Shown here: piece after piece, positions 8,508 to 22,957 of the stretch
Numbering within the stretch: position 1 is the stretch's first letter
Layout: every line of letters begins with the position of its first letter
DNA from: Magicicada septendecula
Lineage: Eukaryota; Arthropoda; Insecta; Hemiptera; Cicadidae
Assembly (NCBI GenBank): GCA_034769895.1
Contig: CM068368.1
Coordinates: 688,525,877-688,589,876, forward strand
Reading direction: 5' to 3'
Length of the DNA stretch: 64,000 nucleotides
Program-made: the position numbers and the translations under genes
Notes under the pieces: model-generated
What the model was told of the DNA's origin: nothing
The model's input: only the letters and a program-made list of their open reading frames with translations
Database searches by the model: none

Positions 8508-9626
8508 TGTAACTACTCACTTAATTCCTATTAATAATTAATTCTTACCTTAGGGGTTTTCCCAGAGTCGTACAGACGAAACTGCTGCAGAAAGGATTAT
8601 TCGAGATACAAGGGGTAAAGATCAAATACACAGTTTGTGCTAAAACAAATTGCCTCTGGTTTATTATGCAAAATAACTACTTCGTCTCTCTTTCATGACA
8701 TTTAAAATTCTTATTTCTTTTCGTTAGATTAAATACTCGTTGAATGAGTAACAATTTGTAAAAATCAAACAAAGTAACAAAATGAATATTTCTTAATTAA
8801 CTAGCTTATGACAAATATGGTATACCACAACTATTTATTTTTAGCAATGAACCAATACGTGATGTAGCCACACACTCACACACATTCGTTCTTTGACTTT
8901 GTCGTTCTATTTAAACCCCACTTTGAGATCTCTGAGGTACATTTAAGATTTACAATTTATTTATGTTGAATTATACTCTGGAGAAAAAGGTAAAATGATA
9001 TTGGTTAAAACTCAGTTAATACTTAACGTCTGAAGAACTCCGCCGTTTTGCACTTCTACTGTGAATGCACTGGTTTTTTTTTCTTTGGTTAACACACCAT
9101 AAATTAGTTTTGACACTGTTTACCCGCGGGTACTGTTATTGATTATTTCGTATTAGGTTGATGCGCCACTATTATTTTAATCCACTTTAGAATAACATTT
9201 CTTTTTATTTTGTCGGCCGACATAAATTTTCGAACACTTAGCTCGTTTAGGTTGACCGCGCGGCCATGAGTTGCAACTGGAACTCGGCCGCACGTTTTAC
9301 TGTTTGTACAACTTTTAACACTGTTAATGCGTTGAAAGATAGGCCTACTCTTAATTACGGCCTATCTTGCACCCGAGGCCACCGTTTGAATTTAAATCAC
9401 CAACTTTACTGTCTGATGCTGCTTACTACTGTTCACTCTCTGATGACAAACTGCATACTGTGATTCACAAAAAGCCTGCTGCTGGGCCGGGTACGCAATA
9501 CGTCTGGGCAATTGTTTAGGCTAACTGTATGTAGGTTGTACTGGGGCTCCTCACAGGTGAAAGTTAACAATTTATTAATTACTGAATTAAAATTAAAACT
9601 GGATCACACACTTCTGTACCGTTACA
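8508..9626 (-). repeat. LTR 3 (type A)
   Basis: 1,119 bp. It has A markers on both sides (CAAATATGG; CCGCCG and CTACTG), as in LTRs 1, 9 and 11. Confidence 0.85.
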
Positions 9627-12121
9627 ATACCCCCCCAATAAGAGGTTGAAGGCCGAAGCGTTCAAACTCTTATTGCCTAAACCCTAAGAGGATCAGTGAG
9701 GATATGGCGCCGCAACCCCCCTGAGCACTCTACTAAAATCATGGGTTCTTACCCCCCTAGTCCGGTGACTGTGGCACATTCAATTAAAAAATCAACATAC
9801 GGCCTTCCATCACTCCATATCCCACAACTGATTTGTTTCCTCTTAGCCGTACTGGTTCATTGACAAGGCACTGGCTCATTTTTTATTATAAAATATCTCT
9901 TAACCCTAGAAAATAGTATTAACAAAACAATATAGGATATATACAATACAGGAGTACATATAAGTTCCAGTCAAAATGACGCATTAATTATACAGAATTG
10001 CATTTACACAGAATTTCCTTCAGTTTTCAATTTTAAATGAATATTTTAATCATTATGTTTTTTTATCAATTATTTATTTTACCATTACAATCAAAATTCA
10101 GATCAAACTAGATTTAAAGTCATATTAAAAATTATCTTTTCAATTTATTTAATTACCATTCATTAAATTTAACTCATATTGTTTTAATTAACAATTTCAA
10201 AATTAATTACATTTTTCAAAATGATCCGACATAAAATATTACCTACATTATTCAAAAAATTTACATTCCTTTCTTCACATATGGAATTTCTTTTTATTTC
10301 ATAATAGGATTTTCCTACTAGCAATGATTCAGCAGACTACAACACTTTTGTTATTGTCAACTCAGCTTCAACACCTCTGGCTGTAAACATTAGTCAAAAC
10401 ATACAACACACCTGTTTACATAAACGGTCGTCTGCCAGACTGGTGTTATAAACACTCCTTCAGTCTAAACATTCTGCTTACCTCACCTCTAACACCTGTA
10501 CTGCACTTTTCAATTTTTTATAAATCTTTTAGTTAACAATTGTAATAATATAATAATTTTTATACAATTAATTTCACTATAATATATTTACAAATCTTTA
10601 TCATTATTATTTCAGTTTTATCACACTTCAATGTCCAAGGTTGCGAGGTCTGAACCGTAAAACAAAATATTTACAATTGTTCCTTTATGAAGTTCAGCCT
10701 CCATCGTCAAAAATTAGTCTGGTCTTTATGTAACACTTTTCAATTTTATTGATACGCCACATATGGTTATTTTTTGTTTTATAACCACAAGAACTTATTT
10801 TTTCCATTGTACCAAAACAATAATCTATAGGGTTACCCCCCCAAAAATTATCTTATCATAAATCAAGTTGACATCAGTATTATTTGTAAAGTCTCCGTCA
10901 GTGTTTTTTGTTATTACCATTGCATTAATATTACCATATTCTGCTACTATAGGTTCATTAACAGGCAAATATTTGTCATCAATATACACATTGTTTGTCA
11001 CACAAGGTATGTTTTTAATTCTACTAGTTCTCTCACTATTTAAACTCTGTATTAACTCTTCATAATCTCTCTTCCCCTTAAATATTTCTACCATTCTCTC
11101 TCTCTCTCATAATCACTTTCATCACCACAACATTTCATAATCTCACTCCATCCAGAGGGCAACACAACATTATTACAACATCTGGCTTTACCAGATACAC
11201 AAAAATAATTTCTTTGACATTTAAAAGACCTTTTGTCTTCTACAAAAACTAACGAGGAACCTTTGTCCTCCAACACTACTGGTGAAACCTTTTCTTCACC
11301 TATCTCACAAGAAAAATTTGCCCTCTTTTCAACCTCTACACTTAAACTGTCTTCACACTCTCTCTCATTCTCATCGGCATTTGCTAACAACACTTCATTA
11401 CTAAACTCTACTTCAACAAAATCTTCCTTATCACTCTCAACATTAATCTCCTTGTTCTCTACTACCACGTTTTTACACATATCATTATAATTCTGATTTG
11501 TTTTACATTCAAAATTTTCGATTACCTTTTGTATTTGTTTATCAATTTTTTCTGACACTTGTTCTTTAATAGTGTTGAAACATTCATCCATCTCATTTAG
11601 ACGTTTATTCATACTGATTTCGAACTTAACATTTTGTGTATTCATTTCACATAAACGCTTATCAAATTTTTGGTCAATATTATTTATATCACCCTTTAAC
11701 TCATGGAATTTGCTATTAATTGTATTAAATTTAACATCAGAATCACTCTTCTGTTCATTGAAAAGCAATTGCATCATTTTTATCATATCATTATCCTCAG
11801 ATTGTTTATTTTTATTCATTACGGGTGGGGTTACCTGAATCCCTGAGTCATCTATTTCATCTGACTTACTTGATTCTCTATTTTGAACTGGGATTGGGGT
11901 CGAATGGACCTCCAACACACTCATGACCGTTGATTCGGTCAAACTATTATTTTCCATTTTTGTTTTATATTATTTTCACATATATAAATATGCCCGGTTT
12001 TGTTTCACAGTCTACAATTTACAACCTCGCCCCACTCCCAAATAACCCGTTCTGCAGCTTAATTATGTCTGGCGAATATACGTTATAAACCCTATACTCG
12101 AGTCCCTGTTCGGGCGCCATT
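9627..12121 (-). mobile_element. LTR element internal region 4 (class B)
   Basis: 2,495 bp. The AT-rich part is of the B kind (CATTATG before the T-run near 10050). ORF2 lies at 10825-11094 in the shorter form. Confidence 0.85.
11088..11957 (-). CDS. gag-like ORF1, class B
   Basis: 289 codons. Class B with Ile at 138 and a private Val at 14. It looks whole. Confidence 0.6.
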   Translation of the reverse strand: MENNSLTESTVMSVLEVHSTPIPVQNRESSKSDEIDDSGIQVTPPVMNKNKQSEDNDMIKMMQLLFNEQKSDSDVKFNTINSKFHELKGDINNIDQKFDKRLCEMNTQNVKFEISMNKRLNEMDECFNTIKEQVSEKIDKQIQKVIENFECKTNQNYNDMCKNVVVENKEINVESDKEDFVEVEFSNEVLLANADENERECEDSLSVEVEKRANFSCEIGEEKVSPVVLEDKGSSLVFVEDKRSFKCQRNYFCVSGKARCCNNVVLPSGWSEIMKCCGDESDYEREREW

Positions 12122-13240
12122 TGTAACTACTCACTTAATTCCTATTAATAATTAATTCTTACCTTAGGGGTTTTCCCAGAGTCGTACAGACGAAACTGCT
12201 GCAGAAAGGATTATTCGAGATACAAGGGGTAAAGATCAAATACACAGTTTGTGCTAAAACAAATTGCCTCTGGTTTATTATGCAAAATAACTACTTCGTC
12301 TCTCTTTCATGACATTTAAAATTCTTATTTCTTTTCGTTAGATTAAATACTCGTTGAATGAGTAACAATTTGTAAAAATCAAACAAAGTAACAAAATGAA
12401 TATTTCTTAATTAACTAGCTTATGACAACTATGGTATACCACAACTATTTATTTTTAGCAATGAACCAATACGTGATGTAGCCACACACTCACACACATT
12501 CGTTCTTTGACTTTGTCGTTCTATTTAAACCCCACTTTGAGATCTCTGAGGTACATTTAAGATTTACAATTTATTTATGTTGAATTATACTCTGGAGAAA
12601 AAGGTAAAATGATATTGGTTAAAACTCAGTTAATACTTAACGTCTGAAGAACTCCGCTGTTTTGCACTTCTGCTGTGAATGCACTGGTTTTTTTTTCTTT
12701 GGTTAACACACCATAAATTAGTTTTGACACTGTTTACCCGCGGGTACTGTTATTGATTATTTCGTATTAGGTTGATGCGCCACTATTATTTTAATCCACT
12801 TTAGAATAACATTTCTTTTTATTTTGTCGGCCGACATAAATTTTCGAACACTTAGCTCGTTTAGGTTGACCGCGCGGCCATGAGTTGCAACTGGAACTCG
12901 GCCGCACGTTTTACTGTGTGTACAACTTTTAACACTGTTAATGCGTTGAAAGATAGGCCTACTCTTAATTACGGCCTATCTTGCACCCGAGGCCACCGTT
13001 TGAATTTAAATCACCAACTTTACTGTCTGATGCTGCTTACTACTGTTCACTCTCTGATGACAAACTGCATACTGTGATTCACAAAAAGCCTGCTGCTGGG
13101 CCGGGTACGCAATACGTCTGGGCAATTGTTTAGGCTAACTGTATGTAGGTTGTACTGGGGCTCCTCACAGGTGAAAGTTAACAATTTATTAATTACTGAA
13201 TTAAAATTAAAACTGGATCACACACTTCTGTACCGTTACA
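12122..13240 (-). repeat. LTR 4 (type B)
   Basis: 1,119 bp with B markers on both sides. Confidence 0.85.
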
Positions 13241-15731
13241 ATACCCCCCCAATAAGAGGTTGAAGGCCGAAGCGTTCAAACTCTTATTGCCTAAACCCTA
13301 AGAGGATCAGTGAGGATATGGCGCCGCAACCCCCCTGAGCACTCTACTAAAATCATGGGTTCTTACCCCCTAGTCCGGTGACTGTGGCACATTCAATTAA
13401 AAAATCAACATACGGCCTTCCATCACTCCATATCCCACAACTGATTAGTTTCCTCTTAGCCGTACTGGTTCATTGACAAAGCACTGGCTCATTTTTTATT
13501 ATAAAATATCTCTTAACCCTAGAAAATAGTATTAACAAAACAATATAGGATATATACAATACAGGAGTACATATAAGTTCCAGTCAAAATGACGCATTAA
13601 TTATACAGAATTGCATTTACACAGAATTTCCTTCAGTTTTCAATTTTAAATGAATATTTTAATCATTGTTTTTTTATCAATTATTTATTTTACCATTACA
13701 ATCAAAATTCAGATCAAACTAGATTTAAAGTCATATTAAAAATTATCTTTTCAATTTATTTAATTACCTTTCATTAAATTTAACTCATATTGTTTTAATT
13801 AACAATTTCAAAATTAATTACATTTTTCAAAATGATCCAACATAAAATATTACCTACATTATTCAAAAAATTTACATTCCTTTCTTCACATATGGAATTT
13901 CTTTTTATTTCATAATAGGATTTTCCTACTGGCAATGATTCAGCAGACTTCAACACTTTTGTTATTGTCAACTCAGCTTCAACACCTCTGGCTGTAAACA
14001 TTAGGCAAAACATACAACACACCTGTTTACATAAACGGTCGTCTGCCAGACTGGTGTTATAAACACTCCTTCAGTCTAAACATTCTGCTTACCTCACCTC
14101 TAACACCTGTACTGCACTTTTCAATTTTTTATAAATCTTTTAGTTAACAATTGTAATAATATAATAATTTTTATACAATTAATTTCACTATAATATATTT
14201 ACAAATCTTTATCATTATTATTTCAGTTTTATCACACTTCAATGTCCAAGGTTGCGAGGTCTGAACCGTAAAACAAAATATTTACAATTGTTCCTTTATG
14301 AAGTTCAGCCTCCATCGTCAAAAATTAGTCTGGTCTTTATGTAACACTTTTCAATTTTATTGATACGCCACATATGGTTATTTTTTGTTTTATAACCACA
14401 AGAACTTATTTTTTCCATTGTACCAAAACAATAATCTATAGGGTTACCCCCCAAAATTATCTTATCATAAATCAAGTTGACATCAGTATTATTTGTAAAG
14501 TCTCCGTCAGTGTTTTTTGTTATTACCATTGCATTAATATTACCATATTCTGCTACTATAGGTTCATTAACAGGCAAATATTTGTCATCAATATACACAT
14601 TGTTTGTCACACAAGGTATGTTTTTAATTCTACTAGTTCTCTCACTATTTAAACTCTGTATTAACTCTTCATAATCTCTCTTCCCCTTAAATATTTCTAC
14701 CATTCTCTCTCTCTCTCATAATCACTTTCATCACCACAACATTTCATAATCTCACTCCATCCAGAGGGCAACACAACATTATTACAACATCTGGCTTTAC
14801 CAGATACACAAAAATAATTTCTTTGACATTTAAAAGACCTTTTGTCTTCTACAAAAACTAACGAGGAACCTTTGTCCTCCAACACTACTGGTGAAACCTT
14901 TTCTTCACCTATCTCACAAGAAAAATTTGCCCTCTTTTCAACCTCTACACTTAAACTGTCTTCACACTCTCTCTCATTCTCATCGGCATTTGCTAACAAC
15001 ACTTCATTACTAAACTCTACTTCAACAAAATCTTCCTTATCACTCTCAACATTAATCTCCTTGTTCTCTACTACCACGTTTTTACACATATCATTATAAT
15101 TCTGATTTGTTTTACATTCAAAATTTTCGATTACCTTTTGTATTTGTTTATCAATTTTTTCTGACACTTGTTCTTTAATAGTGTTGAAACATTCATCCAT
15201 CTCATTTAGACGTTTATTCATACTGATTTCGAACTTAACATTTTGTGTATTCATTTCACATAAACGCTTATCAAATTTTTGGTCAATATTATTTATATCA
15301 CCCTTTAACTCATGGAATTTGCTATTAATTGTATTAAATTTAACATCAGAATCACTCTTCTGTTCATTGAAAAGCAATTGCATCATTTTTATCATATCAT
15401 TATCCTCAGATTGTTTATTTTTATTCATTACGGGTGGGGTTACCTGAATCCCTGAGTCATCTATTTCATCTGACTTACTTGATTCTCTATTTTGAACTGG
15501 GATTGGGGTCGAATGGACCTCCAACCCACTCATGACCGTTGATTCGGTCAAACTATTATTTTCCATTTTTGTTTTATATTATTTTTACATATATAAATAT
15601 GCCCGGTTTTGCTTTCACAGTCTACAATTTACAACCTCGCCCCACTCCCAAATAACCCGTTCTGCAGCTTAATTATGTCTGGCGAATATACGTTATAAAC
15701 CCTATACTCGAGTCCCTGTTCGGGCGCCATT
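13241..15731 (-). mobile_element. LTR element internal region 5 (mosaic A/B)
   Basis: 2,491 bp. ORF1 is class B, while the AT-rich part is of the A kind (CATTG) and ORF2 (14305-14703) is the longer form otherwise seen with class A. The switch therefore lies around ORF2 or ORF1. Together with copy 2 this is the clearest internal mosaic. Confidence 0.85.
14697..15566 (-). CDS. gag-like ORF1, class B
   Basis: 289 codons. Class B with Ile at 138, like copy 4. It looks whole. Confidence 0.6.
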   Translation of the reverse strand: MENNSLTESTVMSGLEVHSTPIPVQNRESSKSDEIDDSGIQVTPPVMNKNKQSEDNDMIKMMQLLFNEQKSDSDVKFNTINSKFHELKGDINNIDQKFDKRLCEMNTQNVKFEISMNKRLNEMDECFNTIKEQVSEKIDKQIQKVIENFECKTNQNYNDMCKNVVVENKEINVESDKEDFVEVEFSNEVLLANADENERECEDSLSVEVEKRANFSCEIGEEKVSPVVLEDKGSSLVFVEDKRSFKCQRNYFCVSGKARCCNNVVLPSGWSEIMKCCGDESDYEREREW

Positions 15732-16850
15732 TGTAACTACTCACTTAATTCCTATTAATAATTAATTCTTACCTTAGGGGTTTTCCCAGAGTCGTACAGA
15801 CGAAACTGCTGCAGAAATGATTATTCGAGATACAAGGGGTAAAGATCAAATACACAGTTTGTGCTAAAACAAATTGCCTCTGGTTTATTATGCAAAATAA
15901 CTACTTCGTCTCTCTTTCATGACATTTAAAATTCTTATTTCTTTTCGTTAGATTAAATACTCGTTGAATGAGTAACAATTTGTAAAAATCAAACAAAGTA
16001 ACAAAATGAATATTTCTTAATTAACTAGCTTATGACAACTATGGTATACCACAACTATTTATTTTTAGCAATGAACCAATACGTGATGTAGCCACACACT
16101 CACACACATTCGTTCTTTGACTTTGTCGTTCTATTTAAACCCCACTTTGAGATCTCTGAGGTACATTTAAGATTTACAATTTATTTATGTTGAATTATAC
16201 TCTGGAGAAAAAGGTAAAATGATATTGGTTAAAACTCAGTTAATACTTAACGTCTGAAGAACTCCGCTGTTTTGCACTTCTGCTGTGAATGCACTGGTTT
16301 TTTTTTCTTTGGTTAACACACCATAAATTAGTTTTGACACTGTTTACCCGCGGGTACTGTTATTGATTATTTCGTATTAGGTTGATGCGCCACTATTATT
16401 TTAATCCACTTCAGAATAACATTTCTTTTTATTTTGTCGGCCGACATAAATTTTCGAACACTTAGCTCGTTTAGGTTGACCGCGCGGCCATGAGTTGCAA
16501 CTGGAACTCGGCCGCACGTTTTACTGTGTGTACAACTTTTAACACTGTTAATGCGTTGAAAGATAGGCCTACTCTTAATTACGGCCTATCTTGCACCCGA
16601 GGCCACCGTTTGAATTTAAATCACCAACTTTACTGTCTGATGCTGCTTACTACTGTTCACTCTCTGATGACAAACTGCATACTGTGATTCACAAAAAGCC
16701 TGCTGCTGGGCCGGGTACGCAATACGTCTGGGCAATTGTTTAGGCTAACTGTATGTAGGTTGTACTGGGGCTCCTCACAGGTGAAAGTTAACAATTTATT
16801 AATTACTGAATTAAAATTAAAACTGGATCACACACTTCTGTACCGTTACA
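15732..16850 (-). repeat. LTR 5 (type B)
   Basis: 1,119 bp with B markers on both sides. Confidence 0.85.
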
Positions 16851-19342
16851 ATACCCCCCCAATAAGAGGTTGAAGGCCGAAGCGTTCAAACTCTTATTGC
16901 CTAAACCCTAAGAGGATCAGTGAGGATATGGCGCCGCAACCCCCCTGAGCACTCTACTAAAATCATGGGTTCTTACCCCCCTAGTCCGGTGACTGTGGCA
17001 CATTCAATTAAAAAATCAACATACGGCCTTCCATCACTCCATATCCCACAACTGATTTGTTTCCTCTTAGCCGTACTGGTTCATTGACAAAGCACTGGCT
17101 CATTTTTTATTATAAAATATCTCTTAACCCTAGAAAATAGTATTAACAAAACAATATAGGATATATACAATACAGGAGTACATATAAGTTCCAGTCAAAA
17201 TGACGCATTAATTATACAGAATTGCATTTACACAGAATTTCCTTCAGTTTTCAATTTTAAATGAATATTTTAATCATTGTTTTTTTATCAATTATTTATT
17301 TTACCATTACAATCAAAATTCAGATCAAACTAGATTTAAAGTCATATTAAAAATTATCTTTTCAATTTATTTAATTACCTTTCATTAAATTTAACTCATA
17401 TTGTTTTAATTAACAATTTCAAAATTAATTACATTTTTCAAAATGATCCAACATAAAATATTACCTATATTATTCAAAAAATTTACATTCCTTTCTTCAC
17501 ATATGGAATTTCTTTTTATTTCATAATAGGATTTTCCTACTGGCAATGATTCAGCAGACTTCAACACTTTTGTTATTGTCAACTCAGCTTCAACACCTCT
17601 GGCTGTAAACATTAGGCAAAACATACAACACACCTGTTTACATAAACGGTCGTCTGCCAGACTGGTGTTATAAACACTCCTTCAGTCTAAACATTCTGCT
17701 TACCTCACCTCTAACACCTGTACTGCACTTTTCAATTTTTTATAAATCTTTTAGTTAACAATTGTAATAATATAATAATTTTTATACAATTAATTTCACT
17801 ATAATATATTTACAAATCTTTATCATTATTATTTCAGTTTTATCACACTTCAATGTCCAAGGTTGCGAGGTCTGAACCGTAAAACAAAATATTTACAATT
17901 GTTCCTTTATGAAGTTCAGCCTCCATCGTCAAAAATTAGTCTGGTCTTTATGTAACACTTTTCAATTTTATTGATACGCCACATATGGTTATTTTTTGTT
18001 TTATAACCACAAGAACTTATTTTTTCCATTGTACCAAAACAATAATCTATAGGGTTACCCCCCAAAATTATCTTATCATAAATCAAGTTGACATCAGTAT
18101 TATTTGTAAAGTCTCCGTCAGTGTTTTTTGTTATTACCATTGCATTATTATTACCATATTCTGCTACTATAGGTTCATTAACAGGCAAATATTTGTCATC
18201 AATATACACATTGTTTGTCACACAAGGTATGTTTTTAATTCTACTAGTTCTCTCACTATTTAAACTCTGTATTAACTCTTCATAATCTCTCTTCCCCTTA
18301 AATATTTCTACCATTCTCTCTCTCTCTCATAATCACTTTCATCACCACAACATTTCATAATCTCACTCCATCCAGAGGGCAACACAACGTTATTACAACA
18401 TCTGGCTTTACCAGATACACAAAAATAATTTCTTTGACATTTGAAAGACCTTTTGTCTTCTACAAAAACTAACGAGGAACCTTTGTCCTCCAACACTACT
18501 GGTGAAACCTTTTCTTCACCTATCTCACAAGAAAAATTTGCCCCCTTTTCACCCTCTACACTTAAACTGTCTTCACACTCTCTCTAATTCTCATCGGCAT
18601 TTGCTAACAACACTTCATTACTAAACTCTACTTCAACAAAATCTTCCTTATCACTCTCAACATTAATCTCCTTGTTCTGTACTACCACGTTTTTACACAT
18701 ATCATTATAATTCTGATTTGTTTTACATTCAAAATTTTCGATTACTTTTTGTATTTGTTTATCAATTTTTTCTGACACTTGTTCTTTAATAGTGTTGAAA
18801 CATTCATCCATCTCATTTAGACGTTTATTCATACTGATTTCGAACTTAACATTTTGTGTATTCACTTCACATAAACGCTTATCAAATTTTTGGTCATTAT
18901 TATTTATATCACCCTTTAACTCATGGAATTTGCTATTAATTGTATTAAATTTAACATCAGAATCACTCTTCTGTTCATTGAAAAGCAATTGCATCATTTT
19001 TATCATATCATTATCCTCAGATTGTTTATTTTTATTCATTACGGGTGGGGTTACCTGAATCCCTGAGTCACCTATTTCATCTGACTTACTTGATTCTCTA
19101 TTTTGAACTGGGATTGGGGTCGAATGGACCTCCAACCCACTCATGACCGTTGATTCGGTCAAACTATTATTTTCCATTTTTGTTTTATATTATTTTTACA
19201 TATATAAATATGCCCGGTTTTGCTTTCACAGTCTACAATTTACAACCTCGCCCCACTCCCAAATAACCCGTTCTGCAGCTTAATTATGTCTGGCGAATAT
19301 ACGTTATAAACCCTATACTCGAGTCCCTGTTCGGGCGCCATT
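16851..19342 (-). mobile_element. LTR element internal region 6 (class A)
   Basis: 2,492 bp. Class A throughout. ORF2 at 17916-18314 is the longer form. Its ORF1 is broken. Confidence 0.85.
18308..19177 (-). pseudogene. gag-like ORF1, class A, broken
   Basis: This is the same 870-base region as the other class A copies but no longer one open frame, with about one break. It also has a private Gln in the acidic part of the protein. It shows that the array tolerates loss of ORF1 in a single unit. Confidence 0.7.
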
Positions 19343-20461
19343 TGTAAGTACTCACTTAATTCCTATTAATAATTAATTCTTACCTTAGGGGTTTTCCCAG
19401 AGTCGTACAGACGAAACTGCTGCAGAAAGGATTATTCGAGATACAAGGGGTAAAGATCAAATACACAGTTTGTGCTAAAACAAATTGCGTCTGGTTTATT
19501 ATGCAAAATAACTACTTCGTCTCTCTTTCATGACATTTAAAATTCTTATTTCTTTTCGTTAGATTAAATACTCGTTGAATGAGTAACAATTTGTAAAAAT
19601 CAAACAAAGTAACAAAATGAATATTTCTTAATTAACTAGCTTATGACAAATATGGTATACCACAACTATTTATTTTTAGCAATGAACCAATACGTGATGT
19701 AGCCACACACTCACACACATTCGTTCTTTGACTTTGTCGTTGTATTTAAACCCCACTTTGAGATCTCTGAGGTACATTTAAGATTTACAATTTATTTATG
19801 TTGAATTATACTCTGGAGAAAAAGGTAAAATGATATTGGTTAAAACTCAGTTAATACTTAACTTCTGAAGAACTCCGCCGTTTTGCACTTCTGCTGTGAA
19901 TGCACTGGTTTTTTTTTCTTTGGTTAACACACCATAAATTAGTTTTGACACTGTTTACCCGCGGGTACTGTTATTGATTATTTCGTATTAGGTTGATGCG
20001 CCACTATTATTTTAATCCACTTTAGAATAACATTTCTTTTTATTTTGTCGGCCGACATAAATTTTCGAACACTTAGCTCGTTTAGGTTGACCGCGCGGCC
20101 ATGAGTTGCAACTGGAACTCGGCCGCACGTTTTACTGTTTGTACAACTTTTAACACTGTTAATGCGTTGAAAGATAGGCCTACTCTTAATTACGGCCTAT
20201 CTTGCACCCGAGGCCACCGTTTGAATTTAAATCACCAACTTTACTGTCTGATGCTGCTTACTACTGTTCACTCTCTGATGACAAACTGCATACTGTGATT
20301 CACAAAAAGCCTGCTGCTGGGCCGGGTACGCAATACGTCTGGGCAATTGTTTAGGCTAACTGTATGTAGGTTGTACTGGGGCTCCTCACAGGTGAAAGTT
20401 AACAATTTATTAATTACTGAATTAAAATTAAAACTGGATCACACACTTCTGTACCGTTACA
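19343..20461 (-). repeat. LTR 6 (mixed A / E type)
   Basis: 1,119 bp. It has the A marker on the R/U5 side, but a U3 variant (CTTCTGAAG with CCGCCG and CTGCTG) shared only with LTR 7. The sense-upstream neighbours of LTRs 6 and 7 (copies 7 and 8) are also near-duplicates. Confidence 0.85.
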
Positions 20462-22957
20462 ATACCCCCCCAATAAGAGGTTGAAGGCCGAAGCGTTCAA
20501 ACTCTTATTGCCTAGACCCTAAGAGGATCAGTGAGGATATGGCACCGCAACCCCCCTGAGCACTCTACTAAAATCATGGGTTCTTACCCCCATAGTCCGG
20601 TGACTGTGGCACATTCAATTAAAAAATCAACATACGGCCTTCCATCACTCCATATCCCACAACTGATTTATTTCCTCTTAGCCGTACTGGTTCATTGACA
20701 AGGCACTGGCTCATTTTTTATTATAAAATATCTCTTAACCCTAGAAAATAGTATTAACAAAACAATATAGGATATATACAATACAGGAGTACATATAAGT
20801 TCCAGTCAAAATGACGCATTAATTATACAGAATTGCATTTACACAGAATTTCCTTCAGTTTTCAATTTTAAATGAATATTTTAATCATTATGTTTTTTTA
20901 TCAATTATTTATTTTACCATTACAATCAAAATTCAGATCAAACTAGATTTAAAGTCATATTAAAAATTATCTTTTCAATTTATTTAATTACCATTCATTA
21001 AATTTAACTCATATTGTTTTAATTAACAATTTCAAAATTAATTACATTTTTCAAAATGATCCGACATAAAATATTACCTACATTATTCAAAAAATTTACA
21101 TTCCTTTCTTCACATATGGAATTTCTTTTTATTTCATAATAGGATTTTCCTACTAGCAATGATTCAGCAGACTACAACACTTTTGTTATTGTCAACTCAG
21201 CTTCAACACCTCTGGCTGTAAACATTAGTCAAAACATACAACACACCTGTTTACATAAACGGTCGTCTGCCAGACTGGTGTTATAAACACTCCTTCAGTC
21301 TAAACATTCTGCTTACCTCACCTCTAACACCTGTATTGCACTTTTCAATTTTTTATAAATCTTTTAGTTAACAATTGTAATAATATAATAATTTTTATAC
21401 AATTAATTTCACTATAATATATTTACAAATCTTTATCATTATTATTTCAGTTTTATCACACTTCAATGTCCAAGGTTGCGAGGTCTGAACCGTAAAACAA
21501 AATATTTACAATTGTTCCTTTATGAAGTTCAGCCTCCATCGTCAAAAATTAGTCTGGTCTTTATGTAACACTTTTCAATTTTATTGGTACGCCACATATG
21601 GTTATTTTTTGTTTTATAACCACAAGAACTTATTTTTTCCATTGTACCAAAACAATAATCTATAGGGTTACCCCCCCAAAAATTATCTTATCATAAATCA
21701 AGTTGACATCAGTATTATTTGTAAAGTCTCCGTCAGTGTTTTTTGTTATTACCATTGCATTAATATTACCATATTCTGCTACTATAGGTTCATTAACAGG
21801 CAAATATTTGTCATCAATATACACATTGTTTGTCACACAAGGTATGTTTTTAATTCTACTAGTTCTCTCACTATTTAAACTCTGTATTAACTCTTCATAA
21901 TCTCTCTTCCCCTTAAATATTTCTACCATTCTCTCTCTCTCTCATAATCACTTTCATCACCACAACATTTCATAATCTCACTCCATCCAGAGGGCAACAC
22001 AACATTATTACAACATCTGGCTTTACCAGATACACAAAAATAATTTCTTTGACATTTAAAAGACCTTTTGTCTTCTACAAAAACTAACGAGGAACCTTTG
22101 TCCTCCAACACTACTGGTGAAACCTTTTCTTCACCTATCTCACAAGAAAAATTTGCCCTCTTTTCAACCTCTACACTTAAACTGTCTTCACACTCTCTCT
22201 CATTCTCATCGGCATTTGCTAACAACACTTCATTACTAAACTCTACTTCAACAAAATCTTCCTTATCACTCTCAACATTAATCTCCTTGTTCTCTACTAC
22301 CACGTTTTTACACATATCATTATAATTCTGATTTGTTTTACATTCAAAATTTTCGATTACCTTTTGTATTTGTTTATCATTTTTTTCTGACACTTGTTCT
22401 TTAATAGTGTTGAAACATTCATCCATCTCATTTAGACGTTTATTCATACTGATTTCGAACTTAACATTTTGTGTATTCATTTCACATAAACGCTTATCAA
22501 ATTTTTGGTCAATATTATTTATATCACCCTTTAACTCATGGAATTTGCTATTAATTGTATTAAATTTAACATCAGAATCACTCTTCTGTTCATTGAAAAG
22601 CAATTGCATCATTTTTATCATATCATTATCCTCAGATTGTTTATTTTTATTCATTACGGGTGGGGTTACCTGAATCCCTGAGTCATCTATTTCATCTGAC
22701 TTACTTGATTCTCTATTTTGAACTGGGATTGGGGTCGAATGGACCTCCAACCCACTCATGACCGTTGATTCGGTCAAACTATTATTTTCCATTTTTGTTT
22801 TATATTATTTTTACATATATAAATATGCCCGGTTTTGCTTTCACAGTCTACAATTTACAACCTCGCCCCACTCCCAAATAACCCGTTCTGCAGCTTAATT
22901 ATGTCTGGCGAATATACGTTATAAACCCTATACTCGAGTCCCTGTTCGGGCGCCATT
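20462..22957 (-). mobile_element. LTR element internal region 7 (class B)
   Basis: 2,496 bp. It shares private variants with copy 8, such as CCTAGACCC near 20513 and ATTGGTACG near 21585, so the two arose by a recent duplication of one unit. ORF2 lies at 21660-21929 in the shorter form. Confidence 0.85.
21923..22792 (-). CDS. gag-like ORF1, class B
   Basis: 289 codons. Class B with Asn at 138, the same protein as copies 2 and 8. It looks whole. Confidence 0.6.
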   Translation of the reverse strand: MENNSLTESTVMSGLEVHSTPIPVQNRESSKSDEIDDSGIQVTPPVMNKNKQSEDNDMIKMMQLLFNEQKSDSDVKFNTINSKFHELKGDINNIDQKFDKRLCEMNTQNVKFEISMNKRLNEMDECFNTIKEQVSEKNDKQIQKVIENFECKTNQNYNDMCKNVVVENKEINVESDKEDFVEVEFSNEVLLANADENERECEDSLSVEVEKRANFSCEIGEEKVSPVVLEDKGSSLVFVEDKRSFKCQRNYFCVSGKARCCNNVVLPSGWSEIMKCCGDESDYEREREW